Shown one piece after another: positions 34,203-43,647 of a DNA stretch of 64,000 nt. Position numbers and translations under genes: made by a program. Below the pieces are notes generated by a model. That model saw nothing but the letters and a program-made list of their open reading frames with translations, was not told the DNA's origin and ran no database searches. Source of the DNA: JBGPTF01 sp041490445 (lineage in GTDB: Bacteria; Acidobacteriota; Terriglobia; Acidiferrales; UBA7541); NCBI GenBank assembly GCA_041490445.1, contig JBGPTF010000002.1, forward strand, positions 62,001 through 126,000, written 5' to 3'. How positions within the stretch are numbered: the stretch's first letter is position 1; every line of letters begins with the position of its first letter.

Positions 34203-34937
34203 CTACGAGGCGACACTTCCACGTGCAAGAGGCTGCTGGTCTTCCGGCAGGCCGGCAGCCACCGCTGCCTGGACTTGTGCCATTAATTCCCCGCGCTGCT
34301 CGAGCGAGTACGCAGAGGAGTCCACCGGGGGATGAAACCGAATGTGGATCTCCCCGGGATGGATGGCCCACTCGCCTTTGCGCATGATCTTTTGCGCCCC
34401 GCTGATGGACATCGGCACGATGGGCACGCCCGCTTGAATGGCCATCACAAACGAACCTTTCTTGAACGGCAGCAGGCGCCCGTCGCTGCTGCGAGTACCC
34501 TCCGGATAGACCAGAAACGAAGTTCCCGCCTTCAAACGGCGGATGGCCTCGTCGACGCTTGCAACGGCCGAATCGCGATCAGAGCGGTCCACCGGCACGA
34601 TATCCGCTACACGCAACGCGGAAGCGAGAAGGGGGATCTTGAAGACCTCCTTCTTCGCGAGAAGCGAAACGCGCCTGGGGATCGCGATGACTGCGGCCGG
34701 CGCGTCGGAATTGCTCGTATGGTTCGCCACAAAGATGCAGACTCCCGGTGGAATATTTTCCAATCCATCGATCCGCAAACGCGCGCCGCCGAGCCACAAC
34801 ATCACTTTCAGGCCGCGAACCCCGGCGCGGTAGAGCGGGTCGATCGTCTTCGTGGCCAGGGAATACAAAATGTACGGGACGCCAACGATCACGACAAACA
34901 AGACGAGAAAGCTCGCAACGAGGATGAAGCGAATCAT
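34203..34937 (-). CDS. plsC: 1-acyl-sn-glycerol-3-phosphate acyltransferase
   Basis: 244 aa, acylates lysophosphatidate in phospholipid synthesis at the inner membrane. N-terminal hydrophobic segment (about 4-28), then the four acyltransferase motifs: NHTSNSD (the H-x4-D catalytic pair), LAKKEVFKIPLL, YPEGTRSSDG and IVPMSISG. Last gene of an operon with ldcA, mpl and the M61 peptidase, with only 9 bp between. It ends convergently 13 bp from lpxD. Confidence 0.93.
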   Translation of the reverse strand: MIRFILVASFLVLFVVIVGVPYILYSLATKTIDPLYRAGVRGLKVMLWLGGARLRIDGLENIPPGVCIFVANHTSNSDAPAAVIAIPRRVSLLAKKEVFKIPLLASALRVADIVPVDRSDRDSAVASVDEAIRRLKAGTSFLVYPEGTRSSDGRLLPFKKGSFVMAIQAGVPIVPMSISGAQKIMRKGEWAIHPGEIHIRFHPPVDSSAYSLEQRGELMAQVQAAVAAGLPEDQQPLARGSVAS

Positions 34938-34946
34938 CGCGCTGGA

Positions 34947-36740
34947 CTAATCCGTAGTCCCACGAAGAATCCCATTTCTGATCCGACTCTGCTTTTCGCC
35001 GGCGCCGCTGATTTCTTCCATGTGGTACGCGCGAACTTCCCGCTTTCCCAGCCCATAAGTAATCTCCGATTCCACAGTGCCGCGACGGATTCGCAGTTGA
35101 ATTGTCTCGCCCGGTTTGCGCTCTCGCAGCCAGCGAATCAGATTTCGAGGAACTGCTGAACTGTTGAGCTCGATCACCAGGTCGCCTTCGTGGAGGCCGG
35201 CAGCCTCCGCGGGGCCTCCTGGCGAAATCTCCGAGGCGACCACCGATTCGCCCGGGCCGCGGCCCGGCGAGAACCCCAGGTCCGCAAACACCTGCGTTTC
35301 CTTCTTCAGTTGCCATCCAGCACTCAGAAGAAAGTCGGCGTAGGGGACCTCGTCGGTTCCCGAGACGTAGCGCGCGAAGAACTCGCCGAGCTTACAAGCA
35401 CAAACTTGTTCGGCAACGCCGCGAATGTCAGCACTGTCGCGGTAGAAACGCCCCTGCTTTGCATACTGGTCATTCAGCGCGCGCATCACGTCGTCGAGTG
35501 ATTTGTGATTATCCGTCACATCCCGAATGACGATATCGAGCAGCAGGCCGACGATCTTGCCTTTGTTGTAATACGAAATGCTCGCTTCGGGGCGGCGGTA
35601 CATGGGGTATTTCTCGAGCCAGGCGTCGAGGCTGGATTGCTCGACACTCTCCCACAACCGGGCGGGCCGGGAATCCAAGTCGTCGAATTCGTTTCCAAAA
35701 TCTTCGTAGAATTGACTGTGGCTCCAGATTCCCGTGCGTTCCAGGGCGTAGCTGCCATAGGTGCTCGTCACACCTTCGGCGAACCATAGCGCTCGCGTGT
35801 ACTGCTCCTTCGTAAAATCGACCGGTTCGAGGCCCTGCGGCCGGATACGCTTCACATTCCAGGCGTGGAAGAATTCGTGGGCGGCGATGAACGGCGCGGC
35901 TTCTCCGGAGCTAATTGCAATAGCGGTAGAGTTGGCGTGCTCCATGCCGCCACCGCCGGCTTCGTCCCCGGGGCCGATGTGAAAAATAAAAAGATACTCG
36001 GGAAACGGGGCGCCGCCCATCAACTTGGTTTCGTAGGCGACTAGGCTCTTCAGCCCATCGCCCAGTTTCTGCAGGTTCCAGTCGGTGCCATCGACGACGA
36101 CACGATAGCGCGCGCCGCCGTCATCGAAATGGAATTCCTGAAACTTGCCCATCTCGACGGGCGCATCCACGAGGGCATCGTAGCTCGGCGCGATCAGCTC
36201 GTTGGGCTGTTCCCCCCGGCCAAGTTCGACGGCGATTTTCCAATCGGCGGGCACGTCCTGTAAGAAAACGTCGCTCTTTTCCCCGCGCCGGCCTGGAACA
36301 TAGAAAAGAATCTGGGCAAAGTTCACAAACGCATGATGTGCATCGAGCTGGGTGCTGAACGGCCCGGGCTCGTCCCAGGAAATCTGATAATCCACGTATA
36401 CATCGTCGGAACTTTCGCCCGCTGGAGGCGGATCGATCTTCCAGGTTTGCTTATCGAGTTTCACAACGGTGAGTGCCGTCTGAGGGCGGCCAGCCTCATC
36501 GGGACGCACGCGGCCACGCACATTGGTAACGCGCGAGGAAAAATCGCGGACTTGATACAACGCGTTCCACGCCGGCATCTGAACCACCACTCCGCCTTGC
36601 GCGCCAGGAATAAACATCGTCACGTGAAAAATGTGCTGCTCCGGATGAGCCAACGACACGTGATAGACAATCGTGGCGCGGGCAGGAGGCGCAGAGAAAA
36701 AGAATAGACCCAACACAAAGAGCCAGGCTCTCCGCGTCAC
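34947..36740 (-). CDS. M61 family glycyl aminopeptidase-like metalloprotease with PDZ domain
   Basis: 597 aa, secreted (signal peptide 1-22, APPARA-TIV). Zinc site: His288, Glu289, His292 in HEFFHAWNVKR, with Glu322 in WFAEGVTSTYG; GGMEHANS upstream also matches the M61 family. A PDZ domain follows near 490-560 (SPGRGPGESVVASEISPGGPAEAAGLHEGDLVIEL). The ATG overlaps the mpl stop by 4 bp. The combination of the beta-rich N-terminal half, catalytic domain and PDZ is the standard M61 layout; the substrate is unknown. Confidence 0.9.
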   Translation of the reverse strand: MTRRAWLFVLGLFFFSAPPARATIVYHVSLAHPEQHIFHVTMFIPGAQGGVVVQMPAWNALYQVRDFSSRVTNVRGRVRPDEAGRPQTALTVVKLDKQTWKIDPPPAGESSDDVYVDYQISWDEPGPFSTQLDAHHAFVNFAQILFYVPGRRGEKSDVFLQDVPADWKIAVELGRGEQPNELIAPSYDALVDAPVEMGKFQEFHFDDGGARYRVVVDGTDWNLQKLGDGLKSLVAYETKLMGGAPFPEYLFIFHIGPGDEAGGGGMEHANSTAIAISSGEAAPFIAAHEFFHAWNVKRIRPQGLEPVDFTKEQYTRALWFAEGVTSTYGSYALERTGIWSHSQFYEDFGNEFDDLDSRPARLWESVEQSSLDAWLEKYPMYRRPEASISYYNKGKIVGLLLDIVIRDVTDNHKSLDDVMRALNDQYAKQGRFYRDSADIRGVAEQVCACKLGEFFARYVSGTDEVPYADFLLSAGWQLKKETQVFADLGFSPGRGPGESVVASEISPGGPAEAAGLHEGDLVIELNSSAVPRNLIRWLRERKPGETIQLRIRRGTVESEITYGLGKREVRAYHMEEISGAGEKQSRIRNGILRGTTD

Positions 36741-38143
36741 CGCGCCACTCCTTCACGTTTCGCAAGTGTCTCGAGAAGTTTGCCGATCAAACCATCGAAG
36801 CTGCCATTCGACATCACCAGAACGACATCGCCGGGGTGAGTTTCGCGAGAGAGAGCTCCGGTGATTTCGTCAGCCGAGCCTAGCGCCTCCGCCCGGCGGC
36901 CGCGGGCGCGCATCGCGGCAGCCACACTTTCGGGTGAAAAGCGTTCGGCATCCGTGAGCAACCCTGCGCGGTTCACGGGCCCGAAGAAAACGCCCTCGGC
37001 GAGCGCGAGCGCTTCCGGCAATGCCGCTTCATGGATCTTGCGGCGCATCGTGTTGGAGCGCGGCTCGAGCGCGACCCAAATTCGGCGGCCGGGCCAGCGG
37101 GTCTTCGCCGCTTCGAGCGTCAACTTGATCGCCGTGGGATGGTGCGCGAAATCCTCGACGATGGTGACGCCTCCGGCTTCTCCTTTCACTTCGAGCCTCC
37201 GGCGCACTCCGTGAAACGTGGCGAGCGCGCGCTCAATCGCTTCGCATTCGACGCCGCGGCCATAGGCCAGGCCAACCGCCGCAAGCGCGTTGAGAACGTT
37301 GTGCCGCCCGGGAAGCGGGGTCCGAATGCGCGTTACTTCCCTCCCCTGATACGCCACGCGAAACTGCATGGCGTTGTCCACCCACTCGAGATCCCCGGCG
37401 CACCAGTCCATCCCGGACGCGAGGCCATAGGTTTCCACCGGGCAAAAGGCTTTGGCCGTGCAGCCCGTGACTGTCGGGCTTTCGCCCCAGGCAAGGATGC
37501 GTCCGCGCCGCGGGACGAGATTCACAAGCCGGCGGAACTGCGTCTCGATCGCCGCCAGGTCGGCGTACATATCGGCATGGTCGAATTCGAGCGAGGTGAT
37601 GATCAGCTCATCGGGATGGTAGTGAAAGAACTTCGGCGCGCGATCAAAGAACGCCGTTTCGTACTCGTCGCCTTCGATCAAGAATTCCTCGCCGCCACCG
37701 AGGCCGTAGCTCTTGTCGCCAAGATCGGGAATCACGCCTCCAACCAGAAAGTTAGGCCGCCGCCCGGCAACGTGAAAGATCCAGGCCAGTATCGAAGTTG
37801 TGGTCGTCTTGCCATGCGTCCCCGCGACAACGATTGATGTGTGACCCGGCAGAAAGAGTTCCTCGATCGCCTGCGCCATTGAACAGTACGGAATGCGCGT
37901 GTCGAGGACGTACTCCAGCTCCGCGTTGCCGCGAGCGATCACATTCCCCACCACAACGAGGTCAGGCGCTGGCTTCAGATTGTCCGCGTTAAATTCTTCA
38001 CTCCACGAGATTCCCAACGAGCGGAGGAGCGTGGACGCCGGTGGATATACGTTCCCATCCGAGCCGGTGACGTGATAGCCGCGCTCCGCCAGCATCCCCG
38101 CCACCGGCGCCATTGCGGCGCCGCCGATGCCGATGAGGTGCAC
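36737..38143 (-). CDS. mpl: UDP-MurNAc tripeptide ligase Mpl (peptidoglycan recycling)
   Basis: Ligates recycled murein tripeptide to UDP-MurNAc. About 468 aa. Mur-ligase signatures: HLIGIGGAAMAPVAGMLAERGYHVTGSD at the N-terminus, ATP loop VVAGTHGKTTTTSILAWI, EGDEYETAFFDRAPKF, and the C-terminal DFAHHPTAIKLTLEAA with HGVRRRLEV. The EGDEYETAFFD motif is typical of Mpl rather than MurC. The start is uncertain: GTG at 38143 or CTG at 38152, both shortly after the ldcA stop. Operon with ldcA and the M61 peptidase. Confidence 0.9.
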   Translation of the reverse strand: MHLIGIGGAAMAPVAGMLAERGYHVTGSDGNVYPPASTLLRSLGISWSEEFNADNLKPAPDLVVVGNVIARGNAELEYVLDTRIPYCSMAQAIEELFLPGHTSIVVAGTHGKTTTTSILAWIFHVAGRRPNFLVGGVIPDLGDKSYGLGGGEEFLIEGDEYETAFFDRAPKFFHYHPDELIITSLEFDHADMYADLAAIETQFRRLVNLVPRRGRILAWGESPTVTGCTAKAFCPVETYGLASGMDWCAGDLEWVDNAMQFRVAYQGREVTRIRTPLPGRHNVLNALAAVGLAYGRGVECEAIERALATFHGVRRRLEVKGEAGGVTIVEDFAHHPTAIKLTLEAAKTRWPGRRIWVALEPRSNTMRRKIHEAALPEALALAEGVFFGPVNRAGLLTDAERFSPESVAAAMRARGRRAEALGSADEITGALSRETHPGDVVLVMSNGSFDGLIGKLLETLAKREGVAR

Positions 38144-38160
38144 CCGTTCCAGGGTCTTTC

Positions 38161-39141
38161 TTACCTTCTCTTCGATGGCCGGCCTCCCCGAATCTCTTGT
38201 TTCGCCGGCGCGCGGACGGCAGGCTCCAGGATATCCAGCCGGCCCGTTTCGTGCGCCACAAGCCGGGCGCGCACGCCGAGCGGCACCGTCAGCATCGGCC
38301 GCGGAGTGTGTCCGACGGCGGCGCCCCACACGATCGGCAGCGCCAGCGGGAGCATAAGGCGCTCCACCACGTCGCGTACCGATTCACTCCCTGCCGGAGC
38401 ATCGCAATCGGGAAATTCGCCAAAGATTATTCCGCGCACGTTCTTGAGCTTGCCCGCCTGCATCAAGTGCAGGAGGGCGCGGTCAACTTGATAAGGCTTC
38501 ATCCCGCAATCTTCCAGCAGCAGGATGGCGCCGCGCGTGTCGAGTTCCCACGGGGTTCCCAGTGTTGCCACGACCAGGGTCAAACAGCCGCCGAGGACAA
38601 CGCCCGCCGCCCGGCCCGGCATGATGGTTTCGCCGCGCAATTCGATGGACCAGCCGCGACGAGTTTCGGTGACGGCGCGAGCGAACGTTTCCGCATCGTA
38701 CCCGCCGTCGGCGCCAGCGCCCGCGTCGAATCCGGCGGCAGCCATTGGCCCGTAGTGGCTCACCCAACGAAGCATCTGCCAGAGATAGATCTGGAGCGCG
38801 GTGACGTCGCTGAAGCCGAGAAGTATCTTTGGCGAGCGCAAGCGCTTCGGTCTCAGCGACTCGAGCAAGTAATTTGATCCGTAGCCTCCGCGCGCGCACA
38901 CAATTGCCAGCGCCTGCGATTCGTCGAGCGCCGCGGAGAGAACGGCCAGCCTTTCTTCGGCCGAGCCTGCGAAAAAACCATTCTGGGCAAGGACGCGCGG
39001 ATCCCACCGCGGCGTGTAACCGAGCCGGGCAAGCTCGTCGCAGCCCTTGCCGAGGCGCGTCTCTTCAACAGGACTGGAGGGAGCAATGATTCGAATGGCG
39101 GAGCCGGGAACAAGGGCGGGCGGCTTGACTGGTCTGGGCAT
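38161..39141 (-). CDS. ldcA: LD-carboxypeptidase (muramoyltetrapeptide carboxypeptidase), S66 family
   Basis: 326 aa. Removes the terminal D-Ala from muropeptide tetrapeptides in the cytoplasm, producing the tripeptide used by Mpl. Visible S66 motifs: VCARGGYGSNYLLESL, LLGFSDVTAL (nucleophilic Ser in GFSD), LLLEDCGMKPYQVDRALLHL (catalytic Glu region) and VWGAAVGHTPRPMLTVPLG (catalytic His). Pairing with mpl 17 bp downstream gives a complete tetrapeptide-to-UDP-tripeptide recycling step. Confidence 0.93.
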   Translation of the reverse strand: MPRPVKPPALVPGSAIRIIAPSSPVEETRLGKGCDELARLGYTPRWDPRVLAQNGFFAGSAEERLAVLSAALDESQALAIVCARGGYGSNYLLESLRPKRLRSPKILLGFSDVTALQIYLWQMLRWVSHYGPMAAAGFDAGAGADGGYDAETFARAVTETRRGWSIELRGETIMPGRAAGVVLGGCLTLVVATLGTPWELDTRGAILLLEDCGMKPYQVDRALLHLMQAGKLKNVRGIIFGEFPDCDAPAGSESVRDVVERLMLPLALPIVWGAAVGHTPRPMLTVPLGVRARLVAHETGRLDILEPAVRAPAKQEIRGGRPSKRR

Positions 39142-39222
39142 TTCGCGCCCACGAGAATAAGGAAATCCGCGCGGCGAGTCCAGCCGGACGAGTGGCCGAG
39201 GTTCGCCCGCAGGAACGGCAGG

Positions 39223-39888
39223 CTATTCGCGCCGGGATCTGCCGGTGAGGGCTTCGAAGTGCCCTCCGAATCCGCTCAACCGGTTGGCCATCTCGCGTTC
39301 CTGGGGAGTACTGATTTCCGCGTCGAATTCGAGGACGGATTCTTCGCCAACCCGCCGCAGATCGTACCGCAGCATCGGGGCGTGCATCTCATCGAGAATC
39401 TCATGCGTCCGATTCAGCATCGCCTGCGCATCAGCGGCCGTGTAACGAAACGTGAGAATGCGCGTTTTCAATCCGTAATGCTCTTCCAGCCAGCCGAGGA
39501 AGGTAAGCGCCAGCAGGATGAGCGCCGCGGCAAAAATCGCTGTCACATACAATCCCGCGCCGACCGCTATGCCGACGCTGGCGACAACGAACATCGTGGC
39601 GGCCGTGGTGAGGCCGACCACGCCTCCACGTCCGCGCAGGATCGCACCTGCGCCGATAAAGCCGATACCGGGAATAATCTGCGCAGCAATGCGCACGTGA
39701 TCGCCGCCAAAGCGATCGGCCGCCGCGACCGACAGCAGCGTGAACATGGCCGAGCCGAGACACAAAAACATGTTTGTCCGCAGGCCAGCAGGGCGGCGCC
39801 GGAACTCGCGCTCGAGACCGATCAGGCCTCCGAGTGCGGCTGCCAGCAGCAACTTTCCGATGATTTGCAAGTTTAGATCGAAGAACAT
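39223..39888 (-). CDS. MgtC/SapB family membrane protein
   Basis: 221 aa; four to five hydrophobic segments with the family motifs GGLIGLEREFRRRPAGLRTNMFLCLGSAMFTLLS and AAQIIPGIGFIGAGAILRGRG..VGLTTAATMFVVASVGIAVGAG, then a C-terminal ACT-like domain (TFRYTAADAQAMLNRTHEIL). Related proteins modulate Mg2+-limited growth or F-type ATP synthase in pathogens, but the role in this bacterium is not implied. Single gene with gaps of about 80 bp on each side. Confidence 0.9.
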   Translation of the reverse strand: MFFDLNLQIIGKLLLAAALGGLIGLEREFRRRPAGLRTNMFLCLGSAMFTLLSVAAADRFGGDHVRIAAQIIPGIGFIGAGAILRGRGGVVGLTTAATMFVVASVGIAVGAGLYVTAIFAAALILLALTFLGWLEEHYGLKTRILTFRYTAADAQAMLNRTHEILDEMHAPMLRYDLRRVGEESVLEFDAEISTPQEREMANRLSGFGGHFEALTGRSRRE

Positions 39889-39968
39889 GGCGTCCTCGTG
39901 AAACTGTTCCGGGGATTCTACTACAGGAGGCAGAGGCTGCGCCTGGGCATTCGACGCCAGGAGCGTGG

Positions 39969-40877
39969 CTAGAGCTTGAACGAGGTCAGTTTCCAGAAGC
40001 GGCGGGCGCGGGCATTGATTTCGGCGCGCGTCAGCTTGCGCAGGCGTTCCACGCCGAAGCGCTCGACCGTGAAGCTGCCGAGCACGGAGCCGTACACCAT
40101 CGCCCGGCGGAGCGAGTTGTCGTCCAGCCGGCCAACGCTCGCGAGGTATCCCATGAAGCCGCCGGCAAAGGAGTCGCCCGCACCGGTGGGGTCATGGACT
40201 TCCTCGAGCGGGAATGCCGGAACGGAGAAAATGAACCGGTTGTGGACCATCATGGCGCCGTGTTCCCCGCGCTTGATGACCAGCGTGCTTGGGCCCATCT
40301 TGAAAATTTTGGCAGCAGCGCGAAGCAAATTGTGCTCGCCGGCCAGCATGCGCGTTTCGTCGTCGTTGATCATGAGCACCTGGGTGTGCTTGAGCGTCTC
40401 GCGCAGCTCGTCCGGCGTGCGCTCGATCCAGTAGTTCATCGTATCGAGCGCGACCAGCTTGGGCTTGCGCGCGATCTGGTGAAGCACGGAGCGCTGCAAC
40501 GTGGGATCGATGTTCGCAAGAAACACGTGCTCCGAATCACGATAGCTTGACGGCAGGTTCGGCTGAAATCGTGCGAAGACGTTTAATTCCGTGGCAAGGG
40601 TGACGCGGTCATTCGGGTCCTTGCCATAGCGCCCGGCCCAGAAGAACGTCTTGCCGCTGGCGCGTTCCAGACCCGAGATGTCGATCCTTCGCCCGCGGAA
40701 GACAGCCCGCTCTTTTTCGGTGAAATCGTCGCCGACCACACCGACCAGCCGCACATCGGTGAAGTAGCTCGCGGCCAGAGAAAAGTACGTCGCCGCGCCC
40801 CCGAGGGCACGGTCCACTTTCCCGAAGGGGGTTTCGAGCGCATCAAACGCAACCGAGCCAACGACGAGCAGTGACAT
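39969..40877 (-). CDS. PfkB-family carbohydrate/nucleoside kinase
   Basis: 302 aa with ribokinase-family motifs: GSVAFDALETPFG at the start, GGAATYFSLAASYF, NDDETRMLAGE, VIKRGEHGAMM and the anion-hole/catalytic loop DPTGAGDSFAGGFMGYLA (catalytic Asp in GAGD). The substrate cannot be deduced; the direct linkage to mtnP (stop/start 12 bp apart) makes a purine- or methylthioribose-related sugar possible. Last gene of the acyl-CoA dehydrogenase-meaB-MBL-mtnP run. Confidence 0.88.
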   Translation of the reverse strand: MSLLVVGSVAFDALETPFGKVDRALGGAATYFSLAASYFTDVRLVGVVGDDFTEKERAVFRGRRIDISGLERASGKTFFWAGRYGKDPNDRVTLATELNVFARFQPNLPSSYRDSEHVFLANIDPTLQRSVLHQIARKPKLVALDTMNYWIERTPDELRETLKHTQVLMINDDETRMLAGEHNLLRAAAKIFKMGPSTLVIKRGEHGAMMVHNRFIFSVPAFPLEEVHDPTGAGDSFAGGFMGYLASVGRLDDNSLRRAMVYGSVLGSFTVERFGVERLRKLTRAEINARARRFWKLTSFKL

Positions 40878-40889
40878 GGATTCTCCGCG

Positions 40890-41789
40890 TCAGGAAATGT
40901 ATTTGCCGATGATGGGCGCCAGCCGCTTCTTCGTCGCCGCGGGAACCAGCTTGGGGTCCGTCATCAGAGCATGTTGCAAGGCCGAAGCGCACTTGCACTG
41001 GCGCGATTCGGGAAGCGCGCTGACGGCCTCGCGAAGCACCTTCTGCACATTCTCGGCATTGCGATTCAAATTGCCGATCACGGTCGCGACGGTCACCGAC
41101 GCGTGCTCCGGATGCCAGCAATCGTAATCGGTGATCATCGCCACCGTGGCGTAACAAATCTCGGCTTCGCGCGCGAGCTTCGCCTCGGTCAGGTTCGTCA
41201 TGCCGATCACGTCGAAGCGAAGCTGCCGGTATGTACGCGATTCGGCGAGCGTGGAAAACTGCGGGCCTTCCATGCAAACGTACGTGCCGCCGCGATGGAC
41301 CATCATGCCGGAGCGGCTGCAGGCGTCGCCCAGCCAGCCGGAAAGTTGCTCGCAGGTCGGCTTGTCGAAGCCCACGTGCCCCACCAGGCCAGCACCGAAA
41401 AACGTCGCGGTACGGCCGCGCGTGCGGTCGAAAAACTGATCCGGGATCAGGAATTCGAGGGGGTGGAGCGATTCGCGCAGCGAACCGACGGCGCTGACCG
41501 AGATGATCCGTTCGACACCGAGCAGCTTCATTGCATAGATATTTGCGCGGTAGTTGATTTCGCCGGGGAGGATGCGGTGGCCGCGGCCATGCCGCGCGAG
41601 AAACGCGACGCGGCGGCTCTCCAGCGTTCCGACGATGAAGGCGTCCGAAGGATCTCCAAACGGCGTCTTCACGCGAACTTCGCGCGTCTCCGTCAGGCCC
41701 CCCATCGCGTACAGGCCGCTTCCTCCGATGATGCCGATGCGGATGGATTCCTTGACGTTCCCTCTCCTCGCCGCCTTCGCGTTCGCCAT
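40890..41789 (-). CDS. mtnP: S-methyl-5'-thioadenosine phosphorylase
   Basis: 299 aa from ATG 41789 (a TTG six bases upstream is an alternative). Phosphorolyses methylthioadenosine to adenine and methylthioribose-1-phosphate. The phosphorylase fold motifs are IGIIGGSGLYAMGG, VAFLARHGRGHRILPGEINYRANIYAMK, VSAVGSLRE, GTYVCMEGPQFSTLAESRTYRQ and MTNLTEAKLAREAEICYATVAMITDYDCWH. The MTNLxEAxLARE and TDYDCWH segments favour MTAP over purine nucleoside phosphorylase. Kinase and MBL genes flank it in the operon. Confidence 0.93.
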   Translation of the reverse strand: MANAKAARRGNVKESIRIGIIGGSGLYAMGGLTETREVRVKTPFGDPSDAFIVGTLESRRVAFLARHGRGHRILPGEINYRANIYAMKLLGVERIISVSAVGSLRESLHPLEFLIPDQFFDRTRGRTATFFGAGLVGHVGFDKPTCEQLSGWLGDACSRSGMMVHRGGTYVCMEGPQFSTLAESRTYRQLRFDVIGMTNLTEAKLAREAEICYATVAMITDYDCWHPEHASVTVATVIGNLNRNAENVQKVLREAVSALPESRQCKCASALQHALMTDPKLVPAATKKRLAPIIGKYIS

Positions 41790-41791
41790 TC

Positions 41792-42631
41792 TCAATTTAC
41801 CTCGACAGGTTCGGCTTCGAATTTCCCCTCGCGTTCACGCAACCAGGCGGCGCGCACAACCGGATCGTGCGCAAAGAGCGCCAGCCATCCGCCTCGCGCG
41901 GCCTCCGGGATCCATTTTTTCTTGTTCTCGAGCGTCGTCATGGGATACAGGTCGAAACCCATGATCCAGGGAAACGGAAGATGGGCGGTCGTGGGCACGA
42001 GGTCCGCGAAGAAGAATGCCGTCTTGCCGCCGCCGGACAGGCGAACGCACATCATGTCGCGGGTGTGTCCGGGCACGCGAATGACTTCGACACCAGGCGC
42101 CACTTCGCGGTCGCCTTCGAGCAGCCACCACTGGCCGGCAGTCTCGATGGGAAGAAAATTGTCGCCGAGATAGCTGACGCGGTCGCGTTCGGTCGGTTTC
42201 TTTGCGTGTTCCAGTTCGCCGCGCTGGGCGACGTAGCGCGCGTTGGGAAATGTAGGCACCGCTTTGGCTTCCACTATTTGTGTGTTCCATCCACAATGAT
42301 CGAAATGGAGGTGCGTGTTGATGACGAGGTCGATCTGCTCCGGTGCCACGCCGCGCGCTTTCATTTGATCCGGAAGTCTCGGCGGGCCTTCGATGCCGAA
42401 AATGTCGCGGCGCTTGGCGTCCCATTTTTCGCCCGCGCCCGTCTCCACCAGAATCCACTTCCCTGCCGTGCGAATCAGGAGGCAATTCATCGCCAAGCGG
42501 ATGCGATTCCGATCGTCCGGCGCGATTTTCTTTTCCCACAGGGGCCGCGGGATGACGCCGAACATCGCGCCGCCATCCAAACGGAAGCCGCCGTCGGTGA
42601 GCACATGAAATTCCAGGTCGCCGAGCTTCAT
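41792..42631 (-). CDS. MBL-fold metallo-hydrolase
   Basis: 279 aa. Metallo-beta-lactamase fold: zinc motif HLHFDHCG (H-x-H-x-D-H), a later His in VPGHTRDMM, Asp in FFADLVPTT, and a terminal His in LFAHDP. Resembles lactonase-like/quorum-quenching-type and glyoxalase II-like hydrolases; the substrate is not determinable. Its ATG overlaps the meaB stop by 4 bp, so it is translated with the G3E-type GTPase, and it precedes mtnP by 2 bp. Confidence 0.88.
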   Translation of the reverse strand: MKLGDLEFHVLTDGGFRLDGGAMFGVIPRPLWEKKIAPDDRNRIRLAMNCLLIRTAGKWILVETGAGEKWDAKRRDIFGIEGPPRLPDQMKARGVAPEQIDLVINTHLHFDHCGWNTQIVEAKAVPTFPNARYVAQRGELEHAKKPTERDRVSYLGDNFLPIETAGQWWLLEGDREVAPGVEVIRVPGHTRDMMCVRLSGGGKTAFFFADLVPTTAHLPFPWIMGFDLYPMTTLENKKKWIPEAARGGWLALFAHDPVVRAAWLREREGKFEAEPVEVN

Positions 42632-43593
42632 CGTTTTGTGCCGAGGCCGGCGCGCGCCAGCAATTCGTTCACGGCCGCGTAGGGATCCTTCTTGCGTTCC
42701 GCTACTTCCGCCGCGAGCTTATCGAGCGCCGCCTCACCGGCGGAATCCCCAAGGACGCGATCGACGAGGCGCATTTCGAGCAATTGCAGGAGCCGCTGCT
42801 TCCAGAGCGTGATCTCCCGCGCGCGGCGCTCCGTCGCCTCTGCCGAATGCTTGCGAAATCGCGCAATCTGCGCCGCGAGCTCGCTGATTCCCTTGTTTTC
42901 CGTGGCGACGGTGCGCACCACCGGCGGCTTCCATCCATCGCGCTCGGGAACAAGCTGCAAGGTCGCGCGAAGTTGCTGCTCGAAGCGGTCCGCGCCTTCG
43001 CGATCCGACTTGTTGAGCACGAAGATGTCGCCGATTTCCATTATGCCGGCCTTCAGGTTCTGCACGTCGTCGCCCATGCCCGGCACGAGCACGACCAGGG
43101 TGCAATCGGCGAGGCGGACGATTTCCACTTCGCCCTGCCCCACGCCCACGGTTTCAATCAGCACGAACTGCTTGCCCGCGGCGTCGAGCAGCAGCGCGGC
43201 ATCGCCGGTGGCCTGCGCCAGCCCGCCGAGAAAACCGCGCGTCGCCATCGAGCGGATAAAAATGCCGGTGTCGGTGGCATGGCTCTGCATGCGGATCCGA
43301 TCGCCAAGAATGGCGCCGCCAGTGAAAGGACTCGAGGGGTCCACGGCGATGATTCCGACCGGCTGCTGCTCCTTGCGGTAATGGGCTGCGAGACGGTCCA
43401 CCAGCGTGCTTTTGCCGGTGCCCGGCGCTCCGGTGATCCCGATGCAATAGGAGCGGCCGGTGTGCGGAAAGAGCTGCCGGAGGATCTCTTCGGCCTCGGG
43501 CGAGCGGTTTTCAATTGCCGTCAGCGCGCGCGAGATGGCGCGCACGTCGCCGGCGCGAATCTGCTCCGCCCAGTTGTCAACCGTCACGGTCAT
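42628..43593 (-). CDS. meaB: Methylmalonyl-CoA mutase-associated GTPase (MeaB/ArgK)
   Basis: 321 aa, G3E-like GTPase that protects and reactivates cobalamin-dependent acyl-CoA mutases. Walker A GAPGTGKSTLVDRL, the switch sequence IAVDPSSPFTGGAILGDRIRM, IETVGVGQGEVEI and NKSD (VLNKSDREGADRF) are all present. No mutase or mutase subunit gene lies nearby in the window; it is coupled to the MBL hydrolase instead. The family match is strong. Confidence 0.93.
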   Translation of the reverse strand: MTVTVDNWAEQIRAGDVRAISRALTAIENRSPEAEEILRQLFPHTGRSYCIGITGAPGTGKSTLVDRLAAHYRKEQQPVGIIAVDPSSPFTGGAILGDRIRMQSHATDTGIFIRSMATRGFLGGLAQATGDAALLLDAAGKQFVLIETVGVGQGEVEIVRLADCTLVVLVPGMGDDVQNLKAGIMEIGDIFVLNKSDREGADRFEQQLRATLQLVPERDGWKPPVVRTVATENKGISELAAQIARFRKHSAEATERRAREITLWKQRLLQLLEMRLVDRVLGDSAGEAALDKLAAEVAERKKDPYAAVNELLARAGLGTKR

Positions 43594-43647
43594 CCGGGAC
43601 CTGACCCCGCCGATAAAGACTGAAACGAGACTATCGAAACTGACGGT

